64,000 nt of DNA, from positions 868,001-932,000 of the forward strand of contig NC_135060.1 of assembly GCF_051014685.1 (NCBI RefSeq), read 5' to 3'. A program made the position numbers and the translations under genes. Shown here piece by piece: positions 12,637 through 24,790 of this stretch (position 1 is its first letter; each line of letters begins with the position of its first letter). The notes beneath the pieces are model-generated. The model did no database searches. It had not been told where the DNA came from and saw nothing but the letters and a program-made list of their open reading frames with translations. This DNA comes from Ptiloglossa arizonensis (lineage: Eukaryota; Arthropoda; Insecta; Hymenoptera; Colletidae).

Positions 12637-15600
12637 AATGGAAGAGAAACAGGCGATTAATTCCGTATTCCTAGATACTTTCTAACGTCCGCACGCCAGC
12701 CTCATACTTCATGGCCCCGTCGAGGCTCGTGTGTATACGAGCTCCGTCCTTCGAGAAGAACGGGGAAAGAATTGGACGTACGTCCAATATATCTATGCAA
12801 AACCTGGAATTACGGTCGGAGCGGAGTCCTGAGGCGCAGAGGGCGGAGATTCGTTTCGCGACCGAACTGTCGGCTCGTTTTTATTCCTCGAGACCTCCGC
12901 GATACAATTGATGCCCTTACACGCCCGACAAGTAAACGACTATTCTAATGGCTTCCTTGTAGTTTCCATTTTGCGGTTATTTTTGAAGCGTTTACGCCGC
13001 GAAACGCAGCACCGTGTTTACGTAACGGGAAATTGTTACAACGTTCTTACCTTTGGGGAACGGTGAAAAAATGGAGTACACCGGTCCCTCCGGTATCGAT
13101 AAAATTGCTCGGATTCGCGATCGGGAGTTTTTCTCACCGATGTTTGGGTTTCTTCGATCTCGACCGTAGTTTCTAAGAACGTGTATGGAAATTGCTACGG
13201 TAAACGTCTATGAAAAAGGTATCCAGCTGGTTGAACTTCGTCTCATCGCGTTCTATCGTTTCAATCTTTCTTTTCTTCTCACTTTTCGTTTCCTTATTCC
13301 CAATTTCCCTAAAGGACTCTTTAAAAAATCTAGCCTGAACTGATTCCGATCCGTTTTTTGCGCGATACGTCTGCAGGGAAAAGTTATCCGGAATGTTGAC
13401 CTTGACGACGCGTTTCAAGGTCGTAAAAATCAACGAGATCCCTCCGAACGCAAATAATTACCCAATTTACTTTCCTCGAGAAGCGTCTCGAAGTCTTGTT
13501 TACGCTTCCTTTAGCCAAGGAAGCTTCCCTCGAAGATCCAGCCACGTATCGATAATTAACGTTTCCGAATTTCGAAGATTAAGCGAGGCACCGGGGTCGT
13601 TACGTTCCGGAAACGATACCGCAGCCTGCGCGATAAAACGTTTCCACGGGGAGTGAAATTATTTTTTCTATTTACAGAACCGCGAGATACCGCTCGAAAG
13701 TCGCGTGGCGCGAGAAATCGCGGGGCAAGTATCCGTCGACCGATCGGGTGTGCGCGGAGTGGGTTTGCGTTCGACCGGGTGGTTTGGGTGAACGGCGCGG
13801 CGGAGGTGGAAGTGCACGGAAAGGAGGGTGAAGTGCAGACCGAAGTCGGTACTAATATCGAAAGTTTTAACGAGTTTGAGTGATCGTGGTCGATGTAACC
13901 GCAACAATAACAGCGATGGTAATAATCGTGGCACTCCTACGCGGCGGTACGAGGTTGTCGCGTTGCTTCGAAACGAAGGTCTCCCTCGGGTCGTTCGGTA
14001 TTTTAAAAAGAGAGGATACCTCGCGGGGAGAAATTTACGCGAACGTGGCGCGTGCACCCATAGCTCGCAGAGTGCATATTTTCGTAACGCGCAACGGTGG
14101 GGGTTGATCGCGTTGTTGGAACCGTGGTCGTCCGTGTAGTCCAGCGAACCGAGTCCAGAACCGGGAGAATAATTCCACGCAAACGGGGATCCCTGTAATT
14201 TATCAGGTTCCGTAATCTTCTCGACGAGAAGGCGACCCCGGACTATTTCGCTATCTTTTGCGTTCCTCGGTTCGATCGATCCATCGTTTGCCACCCTTAG
14301 CGCAATAATCCAGCTTGGAGTTAATATATCGCGCGGATGGAACGACGGAAGATAAAAAGAGGAGAGAGCGAGGAAGAAGGGCCGAGGGAACGGTGGGGAA
14401 CGGAACGATGGAAAGAGAGGGAGAATAAGTACGCGAAAGGAAGGAGACGGTGAGAAAGAACGAGTCGGGCCAATACATCACTCCGTCGGCTGTTCGGTGT
14501 GGCAGACTCGCCAAAATAGCAATTACCTTCGCGGAATCAAATGAAATAAAATTGCATTATCTGGCATGCCACGGTACGATCAATCATACACCCTTTAGCC
14601 GACCCTCCTATACTTGACTGTTCTTTCGGGATACCTGTCTATACCTGTGTACGTACACGTACGTGTCATACGGATCCCAATACGCTCGAGGAAGATGGAA
14701 GGGATTTCGTTTGGCGTGACTACTGCAATCGGTAGCTGGCCGAAGCGGGAAAACAATGTGTTCCGTCGATTAATCTTGACCCTCCTTTGCCAACCCGCGA
14801 CACGAAACGAGTCGTCTTCGGACGAAGAATATCAAATTTCTCCGAGTGGCTCGATTTTACACCGTTTCCTCGAACACGGAGTACCCGAAGTCCAACGTAG
14901 GTCCATCTTCTTGCGGTCGTATCTTCCGCGTTCTTTCGAGACGCGCACTTTGCTCGAAACACTTCGGAGCACTGTAAGTTTCCGTGCGCGAGTGAGTACC
15001 GTTCCGACGACGGGGATACTTTCTTCAAATTTTAGACGTTGCGATCGTATTTTGCGAAATTGTTGAATCGTCATTCGAAACATCGACAAATTTACAAGAA
15101 TTGAAAGGTAATCGCACGCGGACGGAGTCGTAGTGCCTGGCTTCGATGCAAAACCTCCTTAATTTATTTTTCGGTATCTTTATTCGCGCTCGGCGAAGGG
15201 CGCGATGCGATCAAACCGATCACTGAATTTCAGTGGCGAACGTTATTACAGTGTACAGAGTTGCTCGCGCGGATGGAACCATCGCGTGTCACGATGTCCA
15301 AGTTTAACGTTGTTTTTGGTATAAAATGAGAAAATTTTCTACCGGAAGTAACCCGAGCAAAAATACTTGAAAACCGAAAGGTGTTTTCTCGAATCGTCGT
15401 TTTACGATTCGGTTCTCGATGAGGAAAGTTTGAGCGCGATTCACGAGAGGGTCCACGGATCGATTCAGCCGCGTGTAATTGAATCCATTGGAACGTTCCG
15501 ATCCGCGGTGCGGCGAGAAACAGCGAGAGGAACGGCGCGAGTCGCCGTTGACGGTAACCTCGCGGCACATTTCCATTTGACGTCGCGGTGCCGCGAGTAG

Positions 15601-15908
15601 ACGGCGTCGCCTCGCCGCGGAGTTGGTTAGCGTTAATTGTAATGCTTTTTGGCCCATACGCGATTACACGATGAAATAATCCCTCATTTATGAGTTAAGT
15701 GGTCTGTAGAACTACACGGCGCTTCTGATGAAATGCTTATGGCAAGTGCGCCGCCGGTCCTGAGGAGGGTCGTTGACGATGGAGAGAAAGAGGGATGGAG
15801 AAAAGAGAGAACGTTTGAGTGCAAGCTAGAGAGCGCTGGAAGGGTGGGGGTCGGGGTTGGCGAGGAACGGGGGGTGCCAGAAGGGGGAACAGGAAACGAG
15901 TCGGGGTC

Positions 15909-15932
15909 AGGGGGCAGGGGGCAGGGGGCAGG
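15909..15932 (+). repeat. AGGGGGC x3 G-quadruplex-prone repeat
   Basis: Three tandem heptamers with five-G runs (15909-15929) follow another GGGG at 15903 and several G-runs from 15845. Four or more G-tracts within 30 bases on the plus strand meet the usual G4 pattern. Confidence 0.85.
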
Positions 15933-18880
15933 TAACTGTGGTGCAAACCCTGCGACCCTACGGCGAAACAAACCTTTGCTCGTATTATAATTATATTCCG
16001 CCGTCCGTAAAATTGCAAATAATTAAGATTCAGTCGATGGAAACGCGAAGTACATTTCCGACGTTTGCGCCGTTTGTTACGATAAACTGCGCACCGTGGC
16101 TGCGCGGTGGGAGAGCCGACGAGCCAATACGAAACCGGAACAACGACCACGTCGAATTGATATCCCGTCGGAGAGAACGGGGAGGAGGACGGTGTGCAAA
16201 AATTTTCAATCGACCGCTTTTCGAATTCCCTGACCTAGGTGCGCCTTGAATTTCGTAATTTCTCATGGGAAATGGGAGTCGAGCTTCACGGTTCAATGAT
16301 GCATGAGATAAAGTCTCTCGCGAAATTCTCCGGGAGGATTTCACCGCGGGTTTCCGGCCCGCGAAGAATCTCTTCGCCGCGATAATACGGAGCATCGTCC
16401 ACTTGTATTCCGGTCCGAGAGTGACGCGCTCCGCGGGTACCTGGGATACAATGGTTTCGAGGACACGCGTCGAACCAGACTCCTATGATATATGGAGACA
16501 ATACGGAGCCATATTTCTGTCCCTGTCGCGGCAAGATTAAGCTTATACTATTTCGCGACCGAATATCTTCGGCAGTTGTCACGTACTGCTAGCACCCCAA
16601 CGGAAACCACTCCCCCACTTTTCGTTCCCTTTCACCGTGGCCTCCCCCTTCAATTTCCGTCTCTCCTTTTTCTACGTTTGCCGCAGACCGACGAGTAAGC
16701 CCACCGAGCGATAAATAATTGTACACAATATCGTCGATGAAGCCACTCGCCCCAATTTTTCTATCGAAGCACGTGTAAATACAGGGTGGGCTGAACAATT
16801 TCTTCCGAAACGTTTCTAGCCTTTCCACAATTTTATCGAGCAATACTCGATAGGGTCTCGGTGACTCACGATCCCTGCACAGTACACACGATCGAAAATA
16901 ATCGTGCACGGTACACACCTTGCGTAGTACGCACAATCGTCCATGAAGCAACTTCGTACAACGACTACGAACACCACCGTTTGTAGAAATGTTTGCGTCA
17001 GCTTGTATATACGGTGCCTCGAATACGAAAGGTTACTTAAAAATATTCCGCCTTGGACGTTCGTTCGCGCGACTCTTAAAATTCTTTGAAAGCACCAAAG
17101 GCATACTTCGCGACACGAAAATCTTCGAATAGGGCGAGATTTATGAGAAACCGCTGCCTTCTGCGCACTTTGATTCCTTTTCGAAGATCAGGTCACCCCG
17201 TATATAACACGGTCGTGTACACAAAGAAATGTCCGCACGACAAAGACTTATAGCATTGTCCTTCCGTCTGTTCTGATCTTTTCGAGACAGCTGATACAAA
17301 GAAGAGACGAGAGAAAGAGAAAGCCCTTTGTGTCCCATGCGTACACCTACCCTTGTTTATTATTTCTCTCTCCCTCTTTGGCTCTATCCTTTTGGTCTAT
17401 ATTTCCAGCCCTCCTGTGTTCTCTCGCCCACCTATCGGCTCACAGAGGACCATTAGTGGCTGCGCGAAAGCTATTGGAAGCCCGGTCGATCTTCAGAGCA
17501 GGCGACAATTTCGAAGCCGTTGAATCCGCTTTTCAGTTGCCAGCTTCTTTCACTCTTCGCTCCTCGTTTCCGTTACGCTCGTAATCGCTTACGTTTTTTC
17601 GCAGCGATTAACGTCACCGAGGAACTGGAAAATTTCAGACGCGTGCGCGTTTCTTCGATCACCCGTATACCTTCCCCATCGAGTGGCAGTATCGGTTTGG
17701 TAATTATTTACGAAACTTCGTGGATTATGATTTTGGAATATAAACGGGGATGATTGTCCAGACATGTAATTTTAGAGAATTGTAATTTCTATTTTTCATT
17801 ATTTTTGAAACAAAATGATTTTTGTATTTTGTAAAATACAGATTACTCGGAACTTCTCGGTGTACGTATCTCGAGGACAAGGTGTAAATTCGTCTAATTA
17901 TAATCGCCAAGATTTTTTCAATTCAGAGTGTTCGAAATTAATTTTCACTTTGTTATTGCAATAAACGATCAACGTTACGAGTCACGTCACTGGTACACGA
18001 TGAAGTTGGCGGGTAATTGCCCTTTAATAACTCGCATCAGAGGTTTGAATTGGGTAACTATCGATTGCAATCTACCAGCCTTAAACGGTTTAATAGCAAA
18101 TAATCGGATGCCCCTCGTTTTCGTGCATCGGTTGCTTCGAACGGTTAGTCGGTTGCATGTCCTGCATTGATAGGTACAATGTAACGTGATTGTACCAATC
18201 ATGCGATATTATAATCAATAATACTCGCTATTAAACCCTAAATATGCACGACTGTTACTAATATAGGCGATGCACCGTGATGCCGTCAAGGGATACAGCA
18301 GTTCTCATTTCGTTCGTTCGACGATCCTATCGATTCCAGTCGAACGATATTTTTCGATTCGAAATCCGTCTTCGAGCGTCGATTACCCGTTATCTGCCCC
18401 TGCAACGCGAATTTTACCACCGGAGTGAAATTAGTTAACTACGAATGCGGTAATACCGTGCTCGAAACACCGAACTCGAATGAGCATCCCTGAGTAAAAG
18501 CAAGTAGCAAATAGAAACAGGCAGTGCCAGTCAGTGCTCGGAGCAACAGTACGAGACGTTTGAACGCCCGCACTATCTTCGCATTTCTGCGAATCGTAGA
18601 ATGTGGAGAATCCTCGAAACGACGTGATATGAAATGTCACGTGACGTTGAGTGTTTGACGGATTGATACTTGCAGTGACGAAAGTAGCTGTGAAAATACA
18701 CTCGTTTCGACCGATACCGATTCCACTTTTACGTCTGCTTAGGTCATGGACCTAGAAAGTATAGGGACGGAGCATTAGTTTACGGACGAGGGGAGCGAAG
18801 CCCGATTCAACAGGGAGACACCCATTGTGGAAAAATTTAATTTTTTACACTTCCGGTATTAATTTTTCTTCAATTTTGAC

Positions 18881-18896
18881 GTCTTTGCGCAAAGAC
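18881..18896. repeat. Perfect 16-bp palindrome GTCTTTGCGCAAAGAC
   Basis: The sequence equals its own reverse complement and is followed directly by GCAAAGG, giving a partial extra half-site. It could be a dimeric protein-binding site. No neighbouring gene supports a role. Confidence 0.8.
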
Positions 18897-20634
18897 GCAA
18901 AGGATTGCACTATTTTTCACTTTTGCGCTTATAATATAGAGTTTAAACGACTTTTACTTATTCTTTCGATCGTAGTTTTATAATATCGATAATCAACGTT
19001 CGCGATGGTCCAATTTCGCTGCATTTTCGATCGATTTTTAGTAGGACAACCAGAGAGAAATTGACCGTATTTTCGCGAAGCGATCCTTGAGAATAAAATC
19101 ACGGACGACTCGATAGAAATTACGCGAGACACTTGTCCCAATGGGGATGCTGGGTATCGGAGGTGTAGAGGGTAGTCCGTGAAACGTCGTCATTAACTGC
19201 CAATCACTGCCATTCACCGGTCGAGAAGACGAAGCTTGGAAAGGAGGGCGAAAAAAGAAAGGTAACGCTGATGCTGAAGGGAGACTCTAATTATTTATTT
19301 ACCAAATGCGAAAAGCACCGCATGGCATCGTCGTTGAATTTCATTTTCGCTGGTTTCTTATTTCGCTCCTCCACGAACGTCCAATTCGACGTTCCGATGG
19401 ATTTTTCGTTGAACTTTCAACTACTTTCTCTACGACATCGATATTCACATTGATATTCGTTAATGAAAACCTCGAAAGACATTTTTCAAAGACAAATATA
19501 GTGTACGGTATCGTGTAATTTGAACAAAAATTAATACTCATTAAGTCGATAAATTAAAGTATCTGTGAGAAAGGGGAATAAAACGGTTGGAAAATAAATA
19601 CCGGTGGCCTCGTTTGCTTTCGCGGAGAAATTCCCGCTTCAAGTTTCGGAAAGTCTTCGCCCATCACCACCGCCACGGTCCGTGTCACCCCGTCCTGAAA
19701 CAGCAAGCAGAACCAGAGGTCAATTATAATGGAAGATTACGCACCCGCGATTCCTCTTCGCCGGTATAAATAGGTACAAAGCGTACTAAGTCCCACGGAA
19801 GTATCAATCAGACGAGTCATTGGGCAAACTCTTTTAATTCGGAGACAAAGCGGAAAAATAATTGGACAGTTTTTGTCTTGTCCTCCGTATACAGTACCAT
19901 CGAACCCTTTTAACTCCTAATTTCCGTTTTGTCAATTTGCAGAATTTACCAACGATCGATCGTTCCAAGTGTCGCGTTCGTTTAAAATATAACAAACGGG
20001 AAGTAGAATTTTAAACGCATACTTTTTCAGAATTCCGCAGGACTTTTTCTCATTTGTGTACAGTAAATACGTACGTCCGAATGTAAATATACCTATTGAA
20101 ACAGTTACGTCTAAACGGCCGAATGAATTTTAAGGAAACTTTGTATCAGGTTTTGTATATTTGCCTCGAAATGAATTCGTCTAAGAGATCGTCCAAGAGA
20201 TAGTTCGAAAATATTATTATTCGAACGGTGTCTGAAACAATTGACTTGTTTCTGAGATTGGTCATAGCGATGATTTAGGCGCACCTAAGCACGAGGCTCC
20301 GTAGAAAAAGCACGGAAGCATAGGCATTCGGGGACAACGATTTCCTCGGAGCAGCGAGGACGGTCGCAAGCTTTCAACCGCGGAATTATCAATTCCGGTT
20401 CCTCGGAGGATTTAAGGTAGTTTCTTGTTCCGACGTCGGTGACGCGGAGATTGAGGCAGGTTACCGGTTGCAGAGGATTGTAGACATTCGTACTTCGTTG
20501 TAGCGGTCTCGACCACTCGGGGAATAAAGTACAATACGAATCGTGGATTGTGTTCGGGGGCCGTCGGGGGCCGTCGTCGACAGTGGCAGCCTATTTACTC
20601 GGATAACGATGCTCCGGTTGACGTCGAATCGGGC

Positions 20635-20678
20635 TTCTCTCTCTCTCTCTCTACCCGTCTCTCCGTCGCTCCCACTAT

Positions 20679-20719
<41 letters not shown>
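20635..20719. repeat. (CT)n microsatellites, two blocks
   Basis: CT repeats at 20635-20652 and 20681-20719 are separated by an imperfect pyrimidine stretch, and the C/T tract continues to about 20860. Reverse-strand GAGA repeats of this kind bind GAGA-factor-type proteins in flies. Any such role here is inference. Confidence 0.9.
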
Positions 20720-20723
<4 letters not shown>

Positions 20724-23700
20724 CCCTCTCCGTTTCTCTCTTTCTATATTGTTCCATCTCTATCTTTATCTATACTTTTATCTCCCTTACTTTCGCTCTT
20801 CCACCTCCCCTCTTTGTCGCTCTTTCCGTCTTCCACTTTTTCTCCTTGTTCTGGCATTAGCCTCGCCCCCATTGTTCCACCATAAAAATGTCAGTCCGCG
20901 AATCTATAGTTAGGCGCGACAAAGAACACAATGAAAGATGTATGGAAATAGCCAGATAGGCAGCTACCCGAGCCTCCGACGACGCTACGCCGCCGCCGTC
21001 AGGCACAACCACTCGAATGCACTTGTCGTGCACATTTAAACGACGGTAATGAACCATTGTTGAGAATTATCAGTCCTACGTTGAGCTTGCTTGCTAATTA
21101 TCAACGGAGGACCGAGCTTCAACGCGGCCCGCTACAAACTCCACCTCACCTCCCCCCACCGTAGCTACCGGCCCGCCTTCCCCCCTGCGTCACCGTCTTC
21201 TTCCGCCATCGTGTAGTAAGACTTTTATCCCCGCTGCGCGAGCCACTTCCCGCTCGTGTAACCCGCGCTCTTCCGTAACGAAAGTCTTCTCGAATAACAG
21301 TCGGATCGCTATCTCACTGATACGAAACTTTCGCCAAAAAGTGCGCAACGAATTTTTCGATGTAATCGGAATCGCCTCGGATGAATCGCAACTCGCCGAG
21401 TAACTCGAATCCGGGGCAGAAGTAACACGTCCGGACGAAAACGAAACATCTTCCTCGCGTTCGGTAAAAATTGATCGATCGTATGGTCGATATTTAAACG
21501 ATACACCGAACGTTCGGTCGAATCGTGTCGCGGGGCGAACGAAGGGGATTACGAGCGAAATTTTATTCCCGGTTTCATAAATTTTTCTCCGACAGTTATA
21601 AAAGAAAATCCGAAAGCCGTCGTCGTTGGAGTAACTTTGATTTCACTTTAATTTAACTTCATCGAGAGTCGGTCAATAGCAATATCTTTAATTGCTCGTC
21701 GGCAAATCCTACCAGTCGGTAATGGCACCCTTTATTGAAATTCGCGCTAGACTTTCTTACTCGAACACTTCACTGCTCCTTCCTCTACGCGCAGATTCAA
21801 TATTTTAATCATGCCATTTCCGCTCCGCGGAAACTGTTATATTATTACTGAATTTCTTCCTCCCGACTGTCGGTTCTTTTCGCTCGGCCTGAAAGGGAAG
21901 TCCGATTTATCTGAAAATATCTCAACATTGACACAGAGGAGGGAGGATATTAAGGTATACTTTAAATTGCGGGAAATTAAGAGTAAAAGATCCTTTTGCG
22001 ATCCGTAGGGGCCGGAGCCGGGGCGTGTGCTTTAACGGTGTGCCAGAATTCCTTGTTTCAGCGCGATCTCATCGAACGAAAGTGGCCGTTTCTTCTTATG
22101 CAAACGATTTAATCGACCGATCACCATTTCCAGCAGCAGTTCCTGCTCGATTCGGCTCGGCTCCTCGGGCGTGAAGAATAAAGAGGAAGCGGTGTGGCGC
22201 GGCACAGAGCCGAGCTTTCGGCCGGATCTCCAACGGTCTTATCTTAATTATTCCGAAAAGTTAATTAGTTTTTTCCTCCCGCTCCGTGGAAACCCTTTGA
22301 ACGTTTCCGCGTCTGACGTGGACCTCGCGTTCAAGGAGAATCTCGGAATGAGAATAACCGTCCAATCGTGGTGCTTGGGCGGTGCAGCGGCCGAGTAATT
22401 CGCTAGGCGTACTCTTTTGTGCCTTTAATTATTCTCCCAGCCAAAAGGTGGAAAAAAACCCTCACACATGTTCTACGCTATCGTGCGAGTCGTATATACG
22501 GGCGGATGTTAAAATTTTCTCGTATCATTTTCCTAGATGATATCCAGCGGAACCAACCGGGGCTCGTTATTCGTTTTAATATCGCGGCCGACGGAACGGA
22601 TCCGTAGAAACAAAGGCGCTGGGATATCGCGAGCAATATTAATTAGACTACGATCGATGACGGAGTTTCGGACGGTTGGAAGAATTTCAGAAAATTTATA
22701 CTCCCTTCCGGATATTCCCGAGGACCTGAGAAATCTAGGAAAGAAAGAAACAAGCGAAACCTTCCTATCGTTCAGTATTTTTCTTTTCTCGGATATATGT
22801 ACCTACCGATGGTTCTTGCCGATTTGTTCCAGTTTCGTTAGAGATCTGTAATTTCGTATCTTCGAACAATTCGGTGAATTCGTTGTCGTTTCTTGGCGCG
22901 GTTAATATTTCTTTTATGTCTGGATTCGATCCAAGAGTAGATTCTCTTTGTTCTTTATATTTAAACACGCGTACATCGCCATAATTTCTATTTCTGTTTC
23001 ATTTTTCGACGATTCGACAAGATTTATCCCAAAAATAAAGTTTCGATACGTACGCGAATCGTTTTTGAACGGACAAAGCCAAAGTCCAGAAAATCCTGAT
23101 TAAAGTTTATTTTTCTTTTGTTCGTAAAGTAATAATGCCTTTCGACCGTACGAAGCTTCGCATTCTCAAAGATGGAAAAGCAACTTTGACCGTATCGTAA
23201 ACTCACATCTATTCAATGTCTCGAACAAAAGGTGAGCTTTCTAAAGAACACGATACGGCATTATGTTCTCGAAGCAGAATGGAAAGATCAGTGATCCAAA
23301 AACTATGAAACACGTGGTCACTTTTCTCTACACTTGGAGCAAAATAATTCACCTGGACCACGTGTCCCTTATCGTGTATTTTTCCCGATACGCGTAATTC
23401 GTAGTTGAAAAATTCCGATTCTCGACGGTTAACTTTAATCGATCCAATGGAGTGTTTAAAGTTATTCAGCAAACTCGTAACAAGACAATTTTACCATCCC
23501 CGTAAACCAACAGCTTTCAGCATGCGTGCACGCGACTGTCCGTAGGGAGTAAACAGGTGTCGGTGAACGGCTGTACACGCGGTTTACACAAGCGTCACCC
23601 CTTCCTGGTGCGGGTGTAACATCGAAGGGTAGAAGCCAAGCCTGAAGAGAGAAATACACAACGAAATACCGAGAGCGAAACTACCACGTGCAATGATGTA

Positions 23701-23995
23701 TTTTACTTCCCGTAGTACGAGTGCAAGAACTATGACGATTGTGACTGGTGTTTGAACGAAAAAAAAGGAAACATTTAAATTAACAAATACTTCTCGCGGA
23801 AAGTGAAAGAATTCTAAGTTTCGTTCGACTCGCGTCGTCGCTACGAAGTATTGCACACCAAATGCGTAAATTGTTTGAGAATCTGTGGCAAAAGTGTTTC
23901 CATTTTGGTTACGTAACAAGCTCTCTGCATTTTACATCATCGGTGTTCTTTTTTAAGAAGGCGTCTCGACAATTTGCGACGATACAGTACACGTG
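20720..23995. other. Non-coding; no supported gene
   Basis: Pyrimidine-rich up to about 20860, then unremarkable sequence of mixed composition. No open frame here combines an ATG, length and a recognisable domain, and I found no repeat unit until the array beginning at 23996. Confidence 0.45.
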
Positions 23996-24790
23996 AACGA
24001 TAATCTCGTTTTGCAGAAAAGATGTGGTTGCAAGTTGCGCAATACTTACAAATTGGAGAAATATCGATGCCCGAACAGATAGGGGTTAGTTGGAATATAG
24101 TTGCTTACTTGTTGGATTCCGATTGCAACGTACGTTAACCGTAATCTCGTTTCGGCGAAAATACGTGATCGCAAATTACGTAATATCCGCAAACTGAGGA
24201 AATATCGATATTCCAAGAGGTAGGAGTTGATTTACGTACAGTTGCAACGATAAAACGATAATCTCGTTTCAGCGAGGAAACGTGATCGCAAGTTGCATAA
24301 TATCTTCAAACCCGGGAAGTATCGATGCCCCGCGAAGTAGGAAATAATTTGAATATAAATGCTCGATACGTATTTACTCGTTGCATACCGATTGCAGCGT
24401 ACGTTAACGATAATCTCGTTTCAGCGAAACGATACGATTGCAGGTTGCGTAATACTTGCAAATTGAAGTTACATCGGTGCCCGATGAAGTAAAAGTTGAT
24501 TTTTCTACAGTTGCAACGACAAAAGGAAATCTCGCAAATTGCACGATATCTACCAAAGTGAATATACATCGGTAGCTCAAGAAGTAGAAGCTGGCTTACG
24601 CACGGTTGCTCGATGCGTACCTGTTGGATAGAGAACGTTAATTATAATCTCGTTTTAGCAAAAAGATGCGGTTGTCGTTGCAAGTTGCGCACGTGCGGGC
24701 ATGTAATATCTACAAATTCGGGAAATATCGGTGCCCCAAGGGGTTGGGAGGTGGTTTATGTACAGTTGCTTGATACATACCTGTTGGATA
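23996..24790. repeat. Diverged higher-order tandem array, six units of about 115-150 bp
   Basis: The core TAATCTCGTTT recurs at 24001, 24142, 24259, 24411 and 24645, with a reduced form at about 24526 (spacings 141, 117, 152, about 115, about 119). Each unit continues with GTGATCGCAAGTTGC-like, TAATATCT-CAAA, GGGAAATATCGATGCCCC-like and GAAGTAGGA-like blocks. Units end in one of two ways. The short type ends GTTGCAACGA. The long type ends GTTGCTTGATACATACCTGTTGGAT with or without GATTGCAACGTACGTTAA. The order is long-short-long-short-long-long. The fifth unit lacks about 28 bases after CTCG. Confidence 0.85.

Larger units (their letters stand above)
12641..20633. other. Non-coding; GA-rich and G-rich tracts, no supported gene
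   Basis: Holds a GA-rich tract (14346-14464), a G-rich tract (15779-15932), a pyrimidine tract (16606-16680), three imperfect GTACACAC-type units (16870-16940) and a 16-bp perfect palindrome at 18881. The region 13678-14294 is GC-rich and open on both strands. It is discussed as a possible unrecognised exon but has no domain. Confidence 0.45.

Noticed and set aside
23996..24790. CRISPR array
   Set aside because: Repeats are diverged, 115-150 bp long, with no constant short repeat alternating with unique spacers, and the genome is eukaryotic.
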